From assembly GCA_043101605.1 (NCBI GenBank), contig JBICIG010000002.1, forward strand, positions 1 through 28,754: a stretch of DNA of 28,754 nt, read 5' to 3'. The position numbers and the translations under genes are program-made. The notes under the pieces are model-generated. The model saw nothing but the letters and a program-made list of their open reading frames with translations, was not told the origin of the DNA and did no database searches. Positions 19,401 to 26,977 of this stretch are shown here, piece after piece. Position 1 is the stretch's first letter, and each line of letters opens with the position of its first letter. Source of the DNA: JBICIG01 sp043101605. GTDB taxonomy: Bacteria > Planctomycetota > Phycisphaerae > Phycisphaerales > UBA1924.

Positions 19401-22400
19401 ACTCGCTGACCTTCGGGTACGCGGGATCGGGTTCGCACCAGATCCAGGTCGGCTTCACGGGCGACTACACGAACCCGACGACCTTCGCGTCGCCACTCGG
19501 CACGACCTCGCTCTTTGCGAGCCTGACCGCGTCGGGCAACGGCAGCTTCGCCTTCCCGGGTCATGTCCGCATTGGTGAGGGGCAGGTCGTCACGATCACG
19601 ACGGGCGGCACCGATCTCACCTTCAGTGGCCCGCTCGACGGCACCACCGGCGGGGCGGGCGAGCGGCTCAACCTCGTGCTCGGCGGCGGCGACCTGACCT
19701 TCCTGGGCGGGATCTTCGGGGATCTCGGCACCATGATGGCCGACTCGACCGGTCTGCAGGGCCTGTCGCTGACTTCGGCGAACAATGTCACCACGCAGCA
19801 GGTCGCGATCTCCGGCTCGCTGCGCTCCGAGGACCGCCTGACCGGCGACTTCACGACCAACGCGTTCGACATCGAGGTCGGGAACATCGACCTGACCGGG
19901 CAGTCCTTCACCTTCGCCGGTGTCACGACCACCGGGACCGATTCGGGCAACGGCAACTTCGACATCGACAACGCCGGCACGCTGACGCTCGACGGCGACC
20001 TGATGCTCGCCGGCAATTTCAACCAGACCGATGCGCTCGGCACGGGCGATGTGCTGATCGGCGGCGACATCACCACCGGCGGATCGGCGGCCGACGGGAT
20101 CCTGTTCACCAGCATGGTTCAGCTCACCGGCGGCCCGCTCGTCTTCGACGCGGGCGACGGCACGATCAGCTTCCTCAACATGCTCGACCTGTTCGGATTC
20201 CCGCTCGATCTCATCGCGGGCGATGTGAACTTCGCCGGCGGGGCTGGTTCGATCAAGGACACTTCGGGCTCCGGTCTCGGCGCCCTGACCCTGGCGCCGA
20301 ACGACCCGACCGACGCGATCGATGTCGGCAATGTCTCCGCTCCGCAGGCCGGTGCGTTCAGCCTCAGCAACACCGATCTGGCGGCGCTCAGCGGTGCCGG
20401 GCTGGGGACGATCACGATCGGGCGTGCCGACGGAATGCACATGAACTTCGTGATCGAGAACGCCGTCTTCGGCTTCGACGCGATCTTCCGCTCGCCGCTC
20501 GGCGGGGCGATGAGCATCCTGGGCACGGTGACCAACACCCTCGCCGATGCGGGCACGGTGTTCGACAATCAGGCGATCAGCCTGGGCGGCAACATCGGCA
20601 CCAACAACGGAGCCGTTCAGTTCACCGGGCCGATCACGCTGACGGGCAACTCGCAGGTCGTGACGACCGGCGGCAACATCAATGTCGACAGCACGGTCGA
20701 CGGCGCGTTCGACCTGACCATGATCGCTCTGACCGGCAACGCCGGCACGATCGTGGTGGGGGATGTCATCGGCGCCTCGACGGCGCTCAACTCGCTGGCG
20801 CTGGTCGGCTTCGATGTCCTGCTCAACGGCATCGGGACCGGCGGCTCGGCGGGTGTGACGAACGCCACCGTGGTGAACGCGGGCGATGACATCATCTTCC
20901 GCGGCGGGATCTACAACGCCAACAACCAGATCTACCTCGCCGAGGACGAGAACCGGATGAATGTCGGTCCGGCGGTGTCGTTCTTCAGCAACGGCAGCGA
21001 CATCACTTTCGGCACCGCTCCTTTCGGGACCGGCGCTGACACCGACGGGTTCGCCGGCATCGTCCTGTTCAACAATGTCGGCATGTCCGTCGACACGGGC
21101 GGGGGCGACCTCACCGTGAACACGGGCATCCGCAACAGCTTCACCGGCTCGGCATCGGCGGCGTTGATCTTTGACGCGGGCACCGGATCGATCACGGTCG
21201 CAGGTCCGATCGGGGCCGACGACGGCGTCATCAGCACCGATGAACGCGTCGGTTCGGTCGATTTCGACGCCTCGTCGATCACGGTCAACGGCGTCATCTC
21301 CCGTTTCGGGCAGAGCTACACCGCCGACGCGATCACTCTCGCGGGCGACTTCTTCAGCACCGATTCGGGTGTCATCGACTTCCGCCAGATCGCCATCGGC
21401 GGCGTCACCGACATCACGCTCGCCGGCGACACGAACATCCTGACCGCCGGCGGCGCGGGGGACAACATCGAGGTCTTCGGCGGGTTCGACGGCAACTTTG
21501 CCCTCATGCTTGATGCGGGTTTGGGCAACACCACGATCCGCCAGGCGATCGGTGTCAACGATGCGTTGGCGTCATTCTCGGCCGCCGGCAACGATGTGAC
21601 CATCAACAACATCGGTACCGGCGCGGCCGAGGGCGTCCTTGGCGACACCACCATCACGGCCCTCGACGATGTCCGCTTCATCGGCACCAGCTACAACGCC
21701 AACGCCCAGAGCTACTCGGCCGGTGATGAGCTCCGCATCATCAACACCTCCGTGTTCACTTCGTCGGGCGACGACATCGCCTTCGGCGGGGCGGGCTTCG
21801 TCCGTCTGCAGACGGGCAACACCCTGAGCGTTTTCTCCAACGGCGGGGATGTCACCTTCTCGGCCGAGGTCACGGGCGACTCGGGTGCCGAGAACTTCGC
21901 GGTCAACTCGGGAACGGGCACCGGCACCTTCTTCACGCTCGGGGCCAACTCAGACGGCTCCGACCCGGTCAGCCGCACGCTGCAGACCATCAGCCTCACG
22001 GGCGACGAGGTCGACCTGACGGGCAATGTCTTCGGCGATGTGATCACGATCGCCGCGTCGACCATCGACCTTCCGATCGCGATCGGCAGCAACACCCTGC
22101 TCGTCAATCAGCTCGACCTGACGCAGGCCGAGATCGACTTCCTGCGGGACGGGTTCACCGCGATCAACCTCGGCACGCCGGGCGGGATGAACGCCTTCAC
22201 CATCAGCGATGTCACCTTCATCGATCCGGTGTTCTTCACCAGTTCCGGTGCCGGCGGCGTCTTCAATGTCAACGGCATCCTCCGCGGGAACGATAACGCG
22301 ACGATCCGGTTCAACGGTTCCGGTTCGGGCACCTTCCTCCGCAGCGACATCCTCACCGAGGGCAACGAGGTCTTCGTCGACGACAACATCTTCGTCGAGG

Positions 22401-25400
22401 CTGACTCGACCGTTGACACCGACGGCGGCAACATCGAGACGACCGGCACCGTCGACGGCCCGGCGGGGCTCAGCCTGCTCGCGTTCGACGGCGTCGACCG
22501 CGGCACGGTCGTCATCGGCGATGCGATCGGCACGATGTCCCCGCTCTCCTCGCTGACCATCACCGGCTACGACGTTCGCATCCGCGACATCGGCACCGAC
22601 AGCGACCAGGGCGTCACCGGGCTGACCGACATCGAGGCCTTCGACGACCTCATCTACAACGGCGGCATCGTCAACGCCTCGGAGCTCGACCTCCGGGCCG
22701 GTGACGAGCACCGCGTGCTCGTCCAGAATTCGGTCTTCCGTTCCAACGGTGCGGACATCTCCTTCGGGCTCAACACCGTCGGGCTCGGCGGCGACAGCGA
22801 CGGCTTCGTCGGCATCCTGCTCCAGGAGGGCGTCAATCTGTCGCTGTTCTCCGATGGCGGGAACATCAGCACGGGCGACCTGGTCCGGAGCACCGCGGGG
22901 GTCGGCACGGCCGCCGTCCTCTTCGACGCGGGCACCGGCACGATCACCGTCGACGGCAACATCGGTGATTCGTCGGATGCCGACCGCTCGCCGGGCTCGT
23001 TCACCGCGATCGGCTCGATGATGGACTTCCGTTCGGTCTCGACCAACACCTTCCAGAGTTACACAGGCACGGCCGGTTTCAACGGCACGCTGACCAGCTT
23101 CGATTCCGGCTCGATCATGATCGACGGCGACATGATCCTCAACGACGATGTGACCGTGCTGACGGCCGGCAACGCCGACGACGACTTCATCGTCACCGGT
23201 GGGGTCGATGACTCCGACGCCGAGGCGCACTCGCTGACCATCGATGTCGGCTCTGACGGCGATGTCTCGATCGCCGGCCCCTCCGGGCAGAGCGAGCGGC
23301 TCGGCAGCGTTCAGATCACCGAGGCCCGCAACATCACCTTCGGGCGGACCAGCGCGACCTCGCTCGACATTCTCCAGGCCAACGGGCTGACGACCTTCAC
23401 GGATGACTTTGACACCAACACCAGCACCGGCATCAGCTTCTTCGGGCAGGACATCCTCGCGGACGGTCAGCTCCGGGCGACCGATGACGGCGGGGTCAGC
23501 CTCGTCGGCGACGACCTCACGCTCAACGGCGGCGTGCAGTCGAGCTCCGGCAACATCGACATCGACGGCAACATCATCTCCATCGGCGGAAATGTCACCA
23601 CCACCGAGGAAGGTGATATCACCATCTCCAACACGGGCCTGCTGACCATCCAGACCGGGACGATCTTCGACCTGACCGGGAATTTCACGCAGGACTCGAC
23701 CTCGCCGGTCCGCTTCAACGCGAGCAACCTCGAGGCCCGCCGTAACACGATCCTGTTCCAGGGTGCCGTCACCCTCGGGGCGGACGCCCTGTTCCGCGCC
23801 CTGAATGTGACTTTCGAGCGGGCGATCGACGGCGCCACCGCGGGCGGTCAGAGCCTGACCGTGCGGGGCGACGGCACGCTCGTCTTCGATCGCTCGATCG
23901 GCGCGGGCACCGCTCTCCGGGACATCAGCATCCGGGCGACCGGCTCGGGTGACGCGGCGTTCTCGGCGATCGGCGGCGATGTCATCGGCACGGGTGATCA
24001 GGTCTTCGTCGGGCAGACGCGTCTGCTCGCCGACGGCCAGATGATCGAGGCCGGTGGGTCGTCCTCGTTCATGGGTGATGTCCGCGTGACGGGCATGACC
24101 CACATCCGCTCGGGCGGCGACATGACCTTCATGGGCGCCATCGACGGGGCCGGCGGCGCCGGGGCTTCCGAGGGCATGCTCGATCTGGCCCTGACGACCG
24201 ACCTGCCGATCCTCGACACCTCGATGGACATCGTCGACATCGTCGACGCGATCCTCGCGATGCCGGTGGTCCGCATCATGGGCAGTGTGGGCGACACCGC
24301 CGGGCTCAAGCCGCTCGCCGGGCTGATGATCAATGTCGTCGACGGCACCCGCGCATCGTTCGACGGCAACGACCTCGAGCTCACCAGCATCCCCGCCGCG
24401 CCGACGATCATCTTCGGCGAGCCCGGCGCGAGCGGTGAAGCGATCCCCGACTTCAACATCAACGCCGACTTCTTCGAGGCGGGCCTGTTCGAGAAGGTCA
24501 CCGTCTACGGCAACGCCAACTTCAATGTGGACACGCTCACGCTCGGCGACGCGAACATCCTCGGCACGCTCAACTCCACGGCGACGACGCTCAATCTCCT
24601 CGCCCGCCCGCAGAGCTTCGTGCTCATCGGGTTCGACGACACGCCCAGCCGCCCCAACAAGTACCTCTACGGCCCGCAGGTCGACATCAGCCGCGACCTG
24701 GGTTCGGATATCGTCGTCGCCGGCGTCACGACCGAGGTCGTCAACGGCACGCCGACCGATGTCATCCGGACCGAGGACCTCATCAACATGCCCAACCTCA
24801 CGACGGTCAATGTCGTCGAGGCCGAGGTGATGGTCGGCGGGGACATGGTGAACCTCGGCGGGTTCGCGCTGTTCTCGGCTCCCGAGGGCCGGGCGAGCGT
24901 GGCGGGCGACACCGCCGACGCTCTCGAGGGCGTCACCATCATCCAGCCGATCGAGGACGACTTCCTGATCGACCGGAGCAAGTTCTTCACCGACGACAAT
25001 GTCGACAACGAGGACATCATCGTCAACCTCGACCTGATCGGCCGCGGTATCGGCTCGGACAACCCGGCGGTCGCCCGAGCCCTGGCGGTCGCGGCGTCGA
25101 GCGAGTTGGGCGACCTGCCCGATGACACGACCGTCGGCACCGTCAACGACGAGGCCGCCGAGGCGCTGGGCCTGAACCTCCAGGACGCCGACCCGAGCAC
25201 GCTGATCGACTCGATCGTCGGCTTCGCGCTCTACAACGACGGCGCAAACACGGGCGAGGAAGCCCCGGGCGATGCCCGCATCACCCGCAACCGCCTCGAC
25301 TTCGGCCTCGTCGACGAGGTCATCGACGAGTACTACCGCCTCTTCTGGCGCCCGGCGCTCGACGAGAACGGCGACCCGATCATCGACGAGAACGGAGAGG

Positions 25401-25747
25401 TCGTCCTCGAGCAGCGGCTCGAGGAGATCCAGGATGCGATCGCCGCGGCGGCCGACGATTACCAGGCGACCAGCGGCGATCCGGGCTTCGACCCGCGGAA
25501 CTTCAACCGCTTCGTCGAGTTCTCGCCCGAGCACACAAACGCGTCGGCCTACCTCGCCCAGCTCCGCCGCCTGCTGGACACGGTCGAACTGCTCGGGCTC
25601 TCGCCGCGTGAGCTCCGGATCTCGCGCGACAAGATCCTGTCCTACGCCCGCCCGCAGTTCATGACCGAGGCCGAGTTCGAGTCGATCGTCAATTTCGACC
25701 CGAGCGACCTGGCCGCCCCGGGCCTGACGCCCGAGGCCGGCGAGTAA
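13436..25747 (+). CDS. Giant two-partner secretion exoprotein (TpsA), filamentous-haemagglutinin-like
   Basis: This 4103-residue protein is a predicted surface-exported adhesin or fibre. A signal peptide (residues 1-29, cleavage after 'ALA') precedes a TPS secretion domain (~30-290) with the classical signatures 'INYYSFNIASHETVRFIQP', 'NRIKG', 'QINGTLLANGRVYIVNPAG' and NPAG at 110-113 (the NPNGI-type motif). 'LLLDPDNITI' near 400-410 is typical of large haemagglutinin-type adhesins. The rest is Gly/Thr/Asp/Asn-rich repeats expected to form a right-handed beta-helix, including tandem 326-residue modules from about residue 1139 and a second module family from about 2440. From about residue 3855 to the end it is charged and predicted helical. 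No VENN or other CDI-type motif, toxin domain, LPXTG or PEP-CTERM signal was seen, so an adhesin is favoured over a contact-dependent toxin. It follows its transporter tpsB and ends at a strong terminator. Confidence 0.92.
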   Translation: MSDRTKTTRSRATLLAGPLVTLMCVPALAGPTGEKVVSGKARFNRKGDTTIIRAADNTIINYYSFNIASHETVRFIQPDAQSRVLNRIKGPDPTQINGTLLANGRVYIVNPAGVYFGDGALVNVGALYAAAGNITNRDFLAGRDRFTLTGEVVNEGTLQGDSLALLGQRVENFGTIVGGDGMVAMVAGDEVLIGERDGHVFAKIGADRLKNNGLSIGGVENAGEIVLDGGQIILGAGDMYALVLHDSSNLRAGSVLVEGQGRGTVRVAGSIDATGADGLGGTIHILGERVGLYAADLDASGQFGGGEILVGGDFQGEGSVRNATRTYVDGQTVISADALDSGDGGKVIIWADQATSYSGFISARGAGEGQGGFAEVSGKRSLHFVGDADLGAESGIGGVLLLDPDNITITDGGGGADDGDPDYADGDFLAGDGANANAFISEQFLESFSSAVILQANDNITVSNLTDNVLDLQATTGTVQFIADFDNDGTGSFTMLGANDTISTQGAGILIQGDSVLVRSLNSNGGDITLNAVDGLTIGDFVQVTSINTGGGAFLGNANTDNDITGQFTARPNVTIDTSAGTGGVSILGVDWSLGSGNAINAGAGDVSFNVNTITDVSIGNGSGGAALDATELSFISTTGTFSVGDGGTAPSSIEIEDFDLGGTTNITGPVSFTSQGDVTFAGSASDFSDSLEIIADGSVVVGEDVSAVGTANIIADDDDDNNDGGNPDVFTVGTGAGLTVAGGSISIDASDIEIGAGGTLTAMDVSITRDAGGTFRLGGLGAGDDLELEQTELDGINATNLTIGGDAVTAITIDGVTLPSVTGLVTINAGGPAGAISFVNAATTFPDALTMIARANITLDADVTTAGATMLEVAQRDGGNNLIGGGTLTINDDNTLATGGNDLDILADDIVLGTGGAAQRIDTGAGDLSLTHWQTTGIIDLGTDQGGNLVLDAAELAKITATNMTVGRSTGETVAQIRVNGATTPNVSGLITLNALSAGGTVSFSGGASTLAGGLSVFGASGVSVGSALTTGGTTVFDAAGNTITLNNGAAIDSSGSNLTFNDDVQLADGASASAASSGGDLLFSGEVFGTDGGTVESLTLDAGAGMLTFADLLSGNGTAASGTGLANVTITNAGATSTQGIEISGLLDSTNALTGAFTTNGNSITVGSMNLSGTDFTFEALTSNGAVGPNGDVTINNSGLLTVLDTFNVAGNFSQTGPGNVDLGADIVTSSVGGDQAFSGAVTVSNSNREFAAGTGGITIGSTLDGGVFDLTFTGNRVDLVGGVDSVTGTGGVIIRPDSATTDIDVGNVTGAGGTAGSGLRFGVGDLAALDSTFNSVTFGYGGTGAHTIQVGNGAGYEFATFFEAPSGVISLLGFPTASGSGSFTFNGSTVIADGANPFISTDGGFVTFNGTLSGTAGGTGETLRLTLNGGDLTFAGLTSSAGGAVDATGLAAITLTDVGAVSTQGIAISGLFSSTSTLAGDFTTNGNDIEVGSLQISGGNFDFAALTSNGLVGPNGNVTINNSGLLDINGGFTVAGDFGQTGVGTVDLGGDIDTSSVGGDVAFVGAVTVTDGNREFLAGTGGITIGSTLDSDGFDMTFTGNRVDLSGGADSVTGGGDVIIRPATDSTDIDVGNVTGAGGTAGSGLRFGVGDLGALDSTFNSVTFGYAGTGTHTIQIGNGAGYEFATIFEAPGGTINLLGFPTASGLGSFTFNGPAVVADGANPLITTAGGFVLFNDTLSGTVGGAGETIRFSLGGGDLTFAGQVSSAGGVSDATGLAAITLTSVGAVSTQGINISGLFSSTNALTGNFATNGNDLEVGSFNVSGTTFDFAGLTSNGLVGPNGNVTINNSGLLDINGGFNVAGDFSQSGAGAVQLGGDVDTSASGGDIAFAGAVTVTDSDRELNAGTGGIDIASTFAAGAFNAIFTGNRVDLTGGAGSVTGTGDLVIRPADDTTDLDIGNLAPAGATPGSGLRFGIGDFAAIGSTFNSLTFGYAGSGSHQIQVGFTGDYTNPTTFASPLGTTSLFASLTASGNGSFAFPGHVRIGEGQVVTITTGGTDLTFSGPLDGTTGGAGERLNLVLGGGDLTFLGGIFGDLGTMMADSTGLQGLSLTSANNVTTQQVAISGSLRSEDRLTGDFTTNAFDIEVGNIDLTGQSFTFAGVTTTGTDSGNGNFDIDNAGTLTLDGDLMLAGNFNQTDALGTGDVLIGGDITTGGSAADGILFTSMVQLTGGPLVFDAGDGTISFLNMLDLFGFPLDLIAGDVNFAGGAGSIKDTSGSGLGALTLAPNDPTDAIDVGNVSAPQAGAFSLSNTDLAALSGAGLGTITIGRADGMHMNFVIENAVFGFDAIFRSPLGGAMSILGTVTNTLADAGTVFDNQAISLGGNIGTNNGAVQFTGPITLTGNSQVVTTGGNINVDSTVDGAFDLTMIALTGNAGTIVVGDVIGASTALNSLALVGFDVLLNGIGTGGSAGVTNATVVNAGDDIIFRGGIYNANNQIYLAEDENRMNVGPAVSFFSNGSDITFGTAPFGTGADTDGFAGIVLFNNVGMSVDTGGGDLTVNTGIRNSFTGSASAALIFDAGTGSITVAGPIGADDGVISTDERVGSVDFDASSITVNGVISRFGQSYTADAITLAGDFFSTDSGVIDFRQIAIGGVTDITLAGDTNILTAGGAGDNIEVFGGFDGNFALMLDAGLGNTTIRQAIGVNDALASFSAAGNDVTINNIGTGAAEGVLGDTTITALDDVRFIGTSYNANAQSYSAGDELRIINTSVFTSSGDDIAFGGAGFVRLQTGNTLSVFSNGGDVTFSAEVTGDSGAENFAVNSGTGTGTFFTLGANSDGSDPVSRTLQTISLTGDEVDLTGNVFGDVITIAASTIDLPIAIGSNTLLVNQLDLTQAEIDFLRDGFTAINLGTPGGMNAFTISDVTFIDPVFFTSSGAGGVFNVNGILRGNDNATIRFNGSGSGTFLRSDILTEGNEVFVDDNIFVEADSTVDTDGGNIETTGTVDGPAGLSLLAFDGVDRGTVVIGDAIGTMSPLSSLTITGYDVRIRDIGTDSDQGVTGLTDIEAFDDLIYNGGIVNASELDLRAGDEHRVLVQNSVFRSNGADISFGLNTVGLGGDSDGFVGILLQEGVNLSLFSDGGNISTGDLVRSTAGVGTAAVLFDAGTGTITVDGNIGDSSDADRSPGSFTAIGSMMDFRSVSTNTFQSYTGTAGFNGTLTSFDSGSIMIDGDMILNDDVTVLTAGNADDDFIVTGGVDDSDAEAHSLTIDVGSDGDVSIAGPSGQSERLGSVQITEARNITFGRTSATSLDILQANGLTTFTDDFDTNTSTGISFFGQDILADGQLRATDDGGVSLVGDDLTLNGGVQSSSGNIDIDGNIISIGGNVTTTEEGDITISNTGLLTIQTGTIFDLTGNFTQDSTSPVRFNASNLEARRNTILFQGAVTLGADALFRALNVTFERAIDGATAGGQSLTVRGDGTLVFDRSIGAGTALRDISIRATGSGDAAFSAIGGDVIGTGDQVFVGQTRLLADGQMIEAGGSSSFMGDVRVTGMTHIRSGGDMTFMGAIDGAGGAGASEGMLDLALTTDLPILDTSMDIVDIVDAILAMPVVRIMGSVGDTAGLKPLAGLMINVVDGTRASFDGNDLELTSIPAAPTIIFGEPGASGEAIPDFNINADFFEAGLFEKVTVYGNANFNVDTLTLGDANILGTLNSTATTLNLLARPQSFVLIGFDDTPSRPNKYLYGPQVDISRDLGSDIVVAGVTTEVVNGTPTDVIRTEDLINMPNLTTVNVVEAEVMVGGDMVNLGGFALFSAPEGRASVAGDTADALEGVTIIQPIEDDFLIDRSKFFTDDNVDNEDIIVNLDLIGRGIGSDNPAVARALAVAASSELGDLPDDTTVGTVNDEAAEALGLNLQDADPSTLIDSIVGFALYNDGANTGEEAPGDARITRNRLDFGLVDEVIDEYYRLFWRPALDENGDPIIDENGEVVLEQRLEEIQDAIAAAADDYQATSGDPGFDPRNFNRFVEFSPEHTNASAYLAQLRRLLDTVELLGLSPRELRISRDKILSYARPQFMTEAEFESIVNFDPSDLAAPGLTPEAGE
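16640..20100 (+). repeat. Tandem 978-base (326-residue) repeats within tpsA
   Basis: The marker segment 'STQGI' begins at 16850, 17828 and 18806, two exact 978-base steps. A decayed fourth copy ('TTQQV') begins at 19790, after 984 bases. Other anchors keep the same offset: the Gly-Gly opposite 16673 recurs at 17651. Copies 2 and 3 share a 56-base identical run (17960-18015 and 18938-18993, also offset 978). Conserved landmarks in each copy include 'GNVTINNSGLL', 'FTGNRVDL', 'GSGLRFG' and 'DSTFNS'. The first copy begins near 16640, and the fourth fades by roughly 20100. The pattern suggests tandem duplication followed by divergence, with later exchange or recent duplication between copies 2 and 3. 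Confidence 0.9.
20743..23250 (+). repeat. Second, diverged module family within tpsA
   Basis: Three related modules begin near 20743 ('GTIVVGDVIG'), 21526 ('NTTIRQAIG') and 22502 ('GTVVIGDAIG'). Each continues with a 'GxDVxIxxIGT' element, a 'xxDDIIFxG..NA' element, and a block starting 'FxSxGxDIxFG'. The first and third copies also share 'FDAGTGSITV'-like and 'LTAGxAxD' segments; the middle copy diverges in its second half. Similarity is visible in protein only, so this expansion is older than the 978-base repeats. Confidence 0.65.
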
Positions 25748-25773
25748 CCCTCGGCCCGCACGCTCGTCCTTTC

Positions 25774-25809
25774 CGCCCCGGCGCGATACATTCTCGCCGG
25801 GGCGTTTTT
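25774..25809 (+). terminator. Rho-independent terminator of tpsBA
   Basis: CGCCCCGGCG (25774-25783) pairs perfectly with CGCCGGGGCG (25795-25804) around an 11-base loop, and five T residues follow at once. The stem starts 26 bases after the tpsA stop. It should end the TPS transcript before tssA, whose start is only 23 bases past the T-run. The loop contains TACATT (25787-25792), which resembles a -10 element but has no convincing -35 partner. Confidence 0.92.
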
Positions 25810-25832
25810 CTTGCCCCTTGGGAGGTGGCGTG

Positions 25833-26900
25833 ATGGCCTCGTTCGAAGTCGATGCCCTGCTCAAAGAGATTTCGCCCGAAGCGCCCTGCGGCGAGGCGAG
25901 CCTCGAGTACGACCCCGAGTACACCGAACTGATGACCCTCTCCGAGGGGCGCGAGGAGGTCAGCATCGGCGACACGGTCGCCGAGGCCCAGGAACCGGAC
26001 TGGCGGGATGTCCGCAACCGGGCCATCAAGCTCTTTGACCGCACCCACGACCTGCGGGTCGCGATGGTGCTGACGGTGGGGGCCCTCTCCACCGAGGGCT
26101 TCGACGGGCTCGCCCGCGGGCTTGGCGTCCTCTGCGGGCTCGTGCAGCAGTACTGGGAGCCGATGTTCCCGCGGCTCGATCCCGACGACGGCAACGACCC
26201 GACCGAGCGGGTCATGATCCTCGACGCGCTGGCCAAGGCACCCGGCACGATCGGCGATCCTTACCGGATCCAGTCCCGGATCCGCGAAGTACCCCTGACC
26301 AACTCCCGCCAGATCGGGCGGTTCACTTACCGCGATGTCCTCCTCTCGCGGGGGGATCTGGATCCCCGGGCCGGGGAGACCGTCGCGGATCCGGCGGCGA
26401 TCAATGCGGCGTTCGAGGACACGCCCCTGGAGGAACTGCAGGCGATCCATGAGCAGCTGATGGCTTCGACGGACCTTGCCCAGACGCTCGAGCGGTCGCT
26501 GACCGAGCGGGTCGGATCCGCCTCGGCGACGGACCTCTCCTCGTTCGCCAAGCTCCTCAAGGGGGTCACCGAGACCGTGGGCGAGCAGCTCACCCGGCGG
26601 GGGTACGGGGAGGGATCGCTCGAGGGCGGGGACCAGCCCGCCGAGGGTGGCGGGGGCGGCGGCGGGCGCCCGGCGTCGCTGTCGGGCGAGATCAACAGTG
26701 CCCAGGATGTCCTCTTGGCGTTCGACAAGATCTGTCGGTACTATGAGCGGACCGAGCCTTCGAGCCCGGTTCCGCTCCTCGTCAAGCGGGCGAAGCGTCT
26801 GGTTTCCCGTTCGTTCTGGGACATCATCCGCGATCTCTCTCCGAATGCCGTGGACGAAATCACGGCGATCAGCGGGGAGGGACCGGACAGCGACGCGTGA
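25833..26900 (+). CDS. tssA: Type VI secretion protein TssA (ImpA N-terminal domain)
   Basis: TssA binds the membrane complex and baseplate and coordinates assembly of the tail tube and sheath. The 355-residue product has an N-terminal ImpA_N domain ('LLKEISPEAPCGEASLEYD', 'PDWRDVRNRAIKLF', 'YWEPMFPRLDPDDGNDPTER'). A Gly-rich linker lies at about residues 272-278, followed by a C-terminal helical region with the characteristic 'EPSSPVPLLVKRAKRLVS' from residue 308. Length and domain pattern fit the short TssA class (about 340-380 residues). ATG 25833 was chosen because GGGAGG lies about 7 bases upstream; the TTG at 25818 would add five residues across that site. It directly follows the tpsA terminator and begins the second T6SS block. 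Confidence 0.93.
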   Translation: MASFEVDALLKEISPEAPCGEASLEYDPEYTELMTLSEGREEVSIGDTVAEAQEPDWRDVRNRAIKLFDRTHDLRVAMVLTVGALSTEGFDGLARGLGVLCGLVQQYWEPMFPRLDPDDGNDPTERVMILDALAKAPGTIGDPYRIQSRIREVPLTNSRQIGRFTYRDVLLSRGDLDPRAGETVADPAAINAAFEDTPLEELQAIHEQLMASTDLAQTLERSLTERVGSASATDLSSFAKLLKGVTETVGEQLTRRGYGEGSLEGGDQPAEGGGGGGGRPASLSGEINSAQDVLLAFDKICRYYERTEPSSPVPLLVKRAKRLVSRSFWDIIRDLSPNAVDEITAISGEGPDSDA

Positions 26901-26977
26901 CGAGAGTCGGCGCCACCGGATTGATGCCGGGGCGGGCGGTCCGGTCGGGAGCGGACCCCACGGGGTGAATTCAGGGG

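Noticed and set aside
16640..20100. CRISPR-like array
   Set aside because: The repeats are 978-base in-frame protein modules with contiguous similarity, not short repeats with unique spacers.
15947..20440. 1497-codon minus-strand open frame opposite the tpsA repeats
   Set aside because: It mirrors the repeats of the sense gene, its composition is Arg/Ala/Glu-biased, and there is no ribosome site or domain. Shadow of tpsA.
13436..25747. tpsA as a CdiA-type contact-dependent inhibition toxin
   Set aside because: No VENN-type motif, no recognisable toxin C-terminus, and no small immunity gene between tpsA (stop 25747) and tssA (start 25833).
25764..25792. Promoter for tssA using TACATT in the terminator loop
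   Set aside because: The hexamer 17 bases upstream (TCGTCC) matches -35 at only 3 of 6 positions, and the -10 lies inside a stable stem-loop; too weak to call.
21950..26248. 1432-codon minus-strand open frame opposite the end of tpsA and the start of tssA
   Set aside because: It spans two genes and a terminator on the other strand, has composition-driven sequence and no conserved motif.
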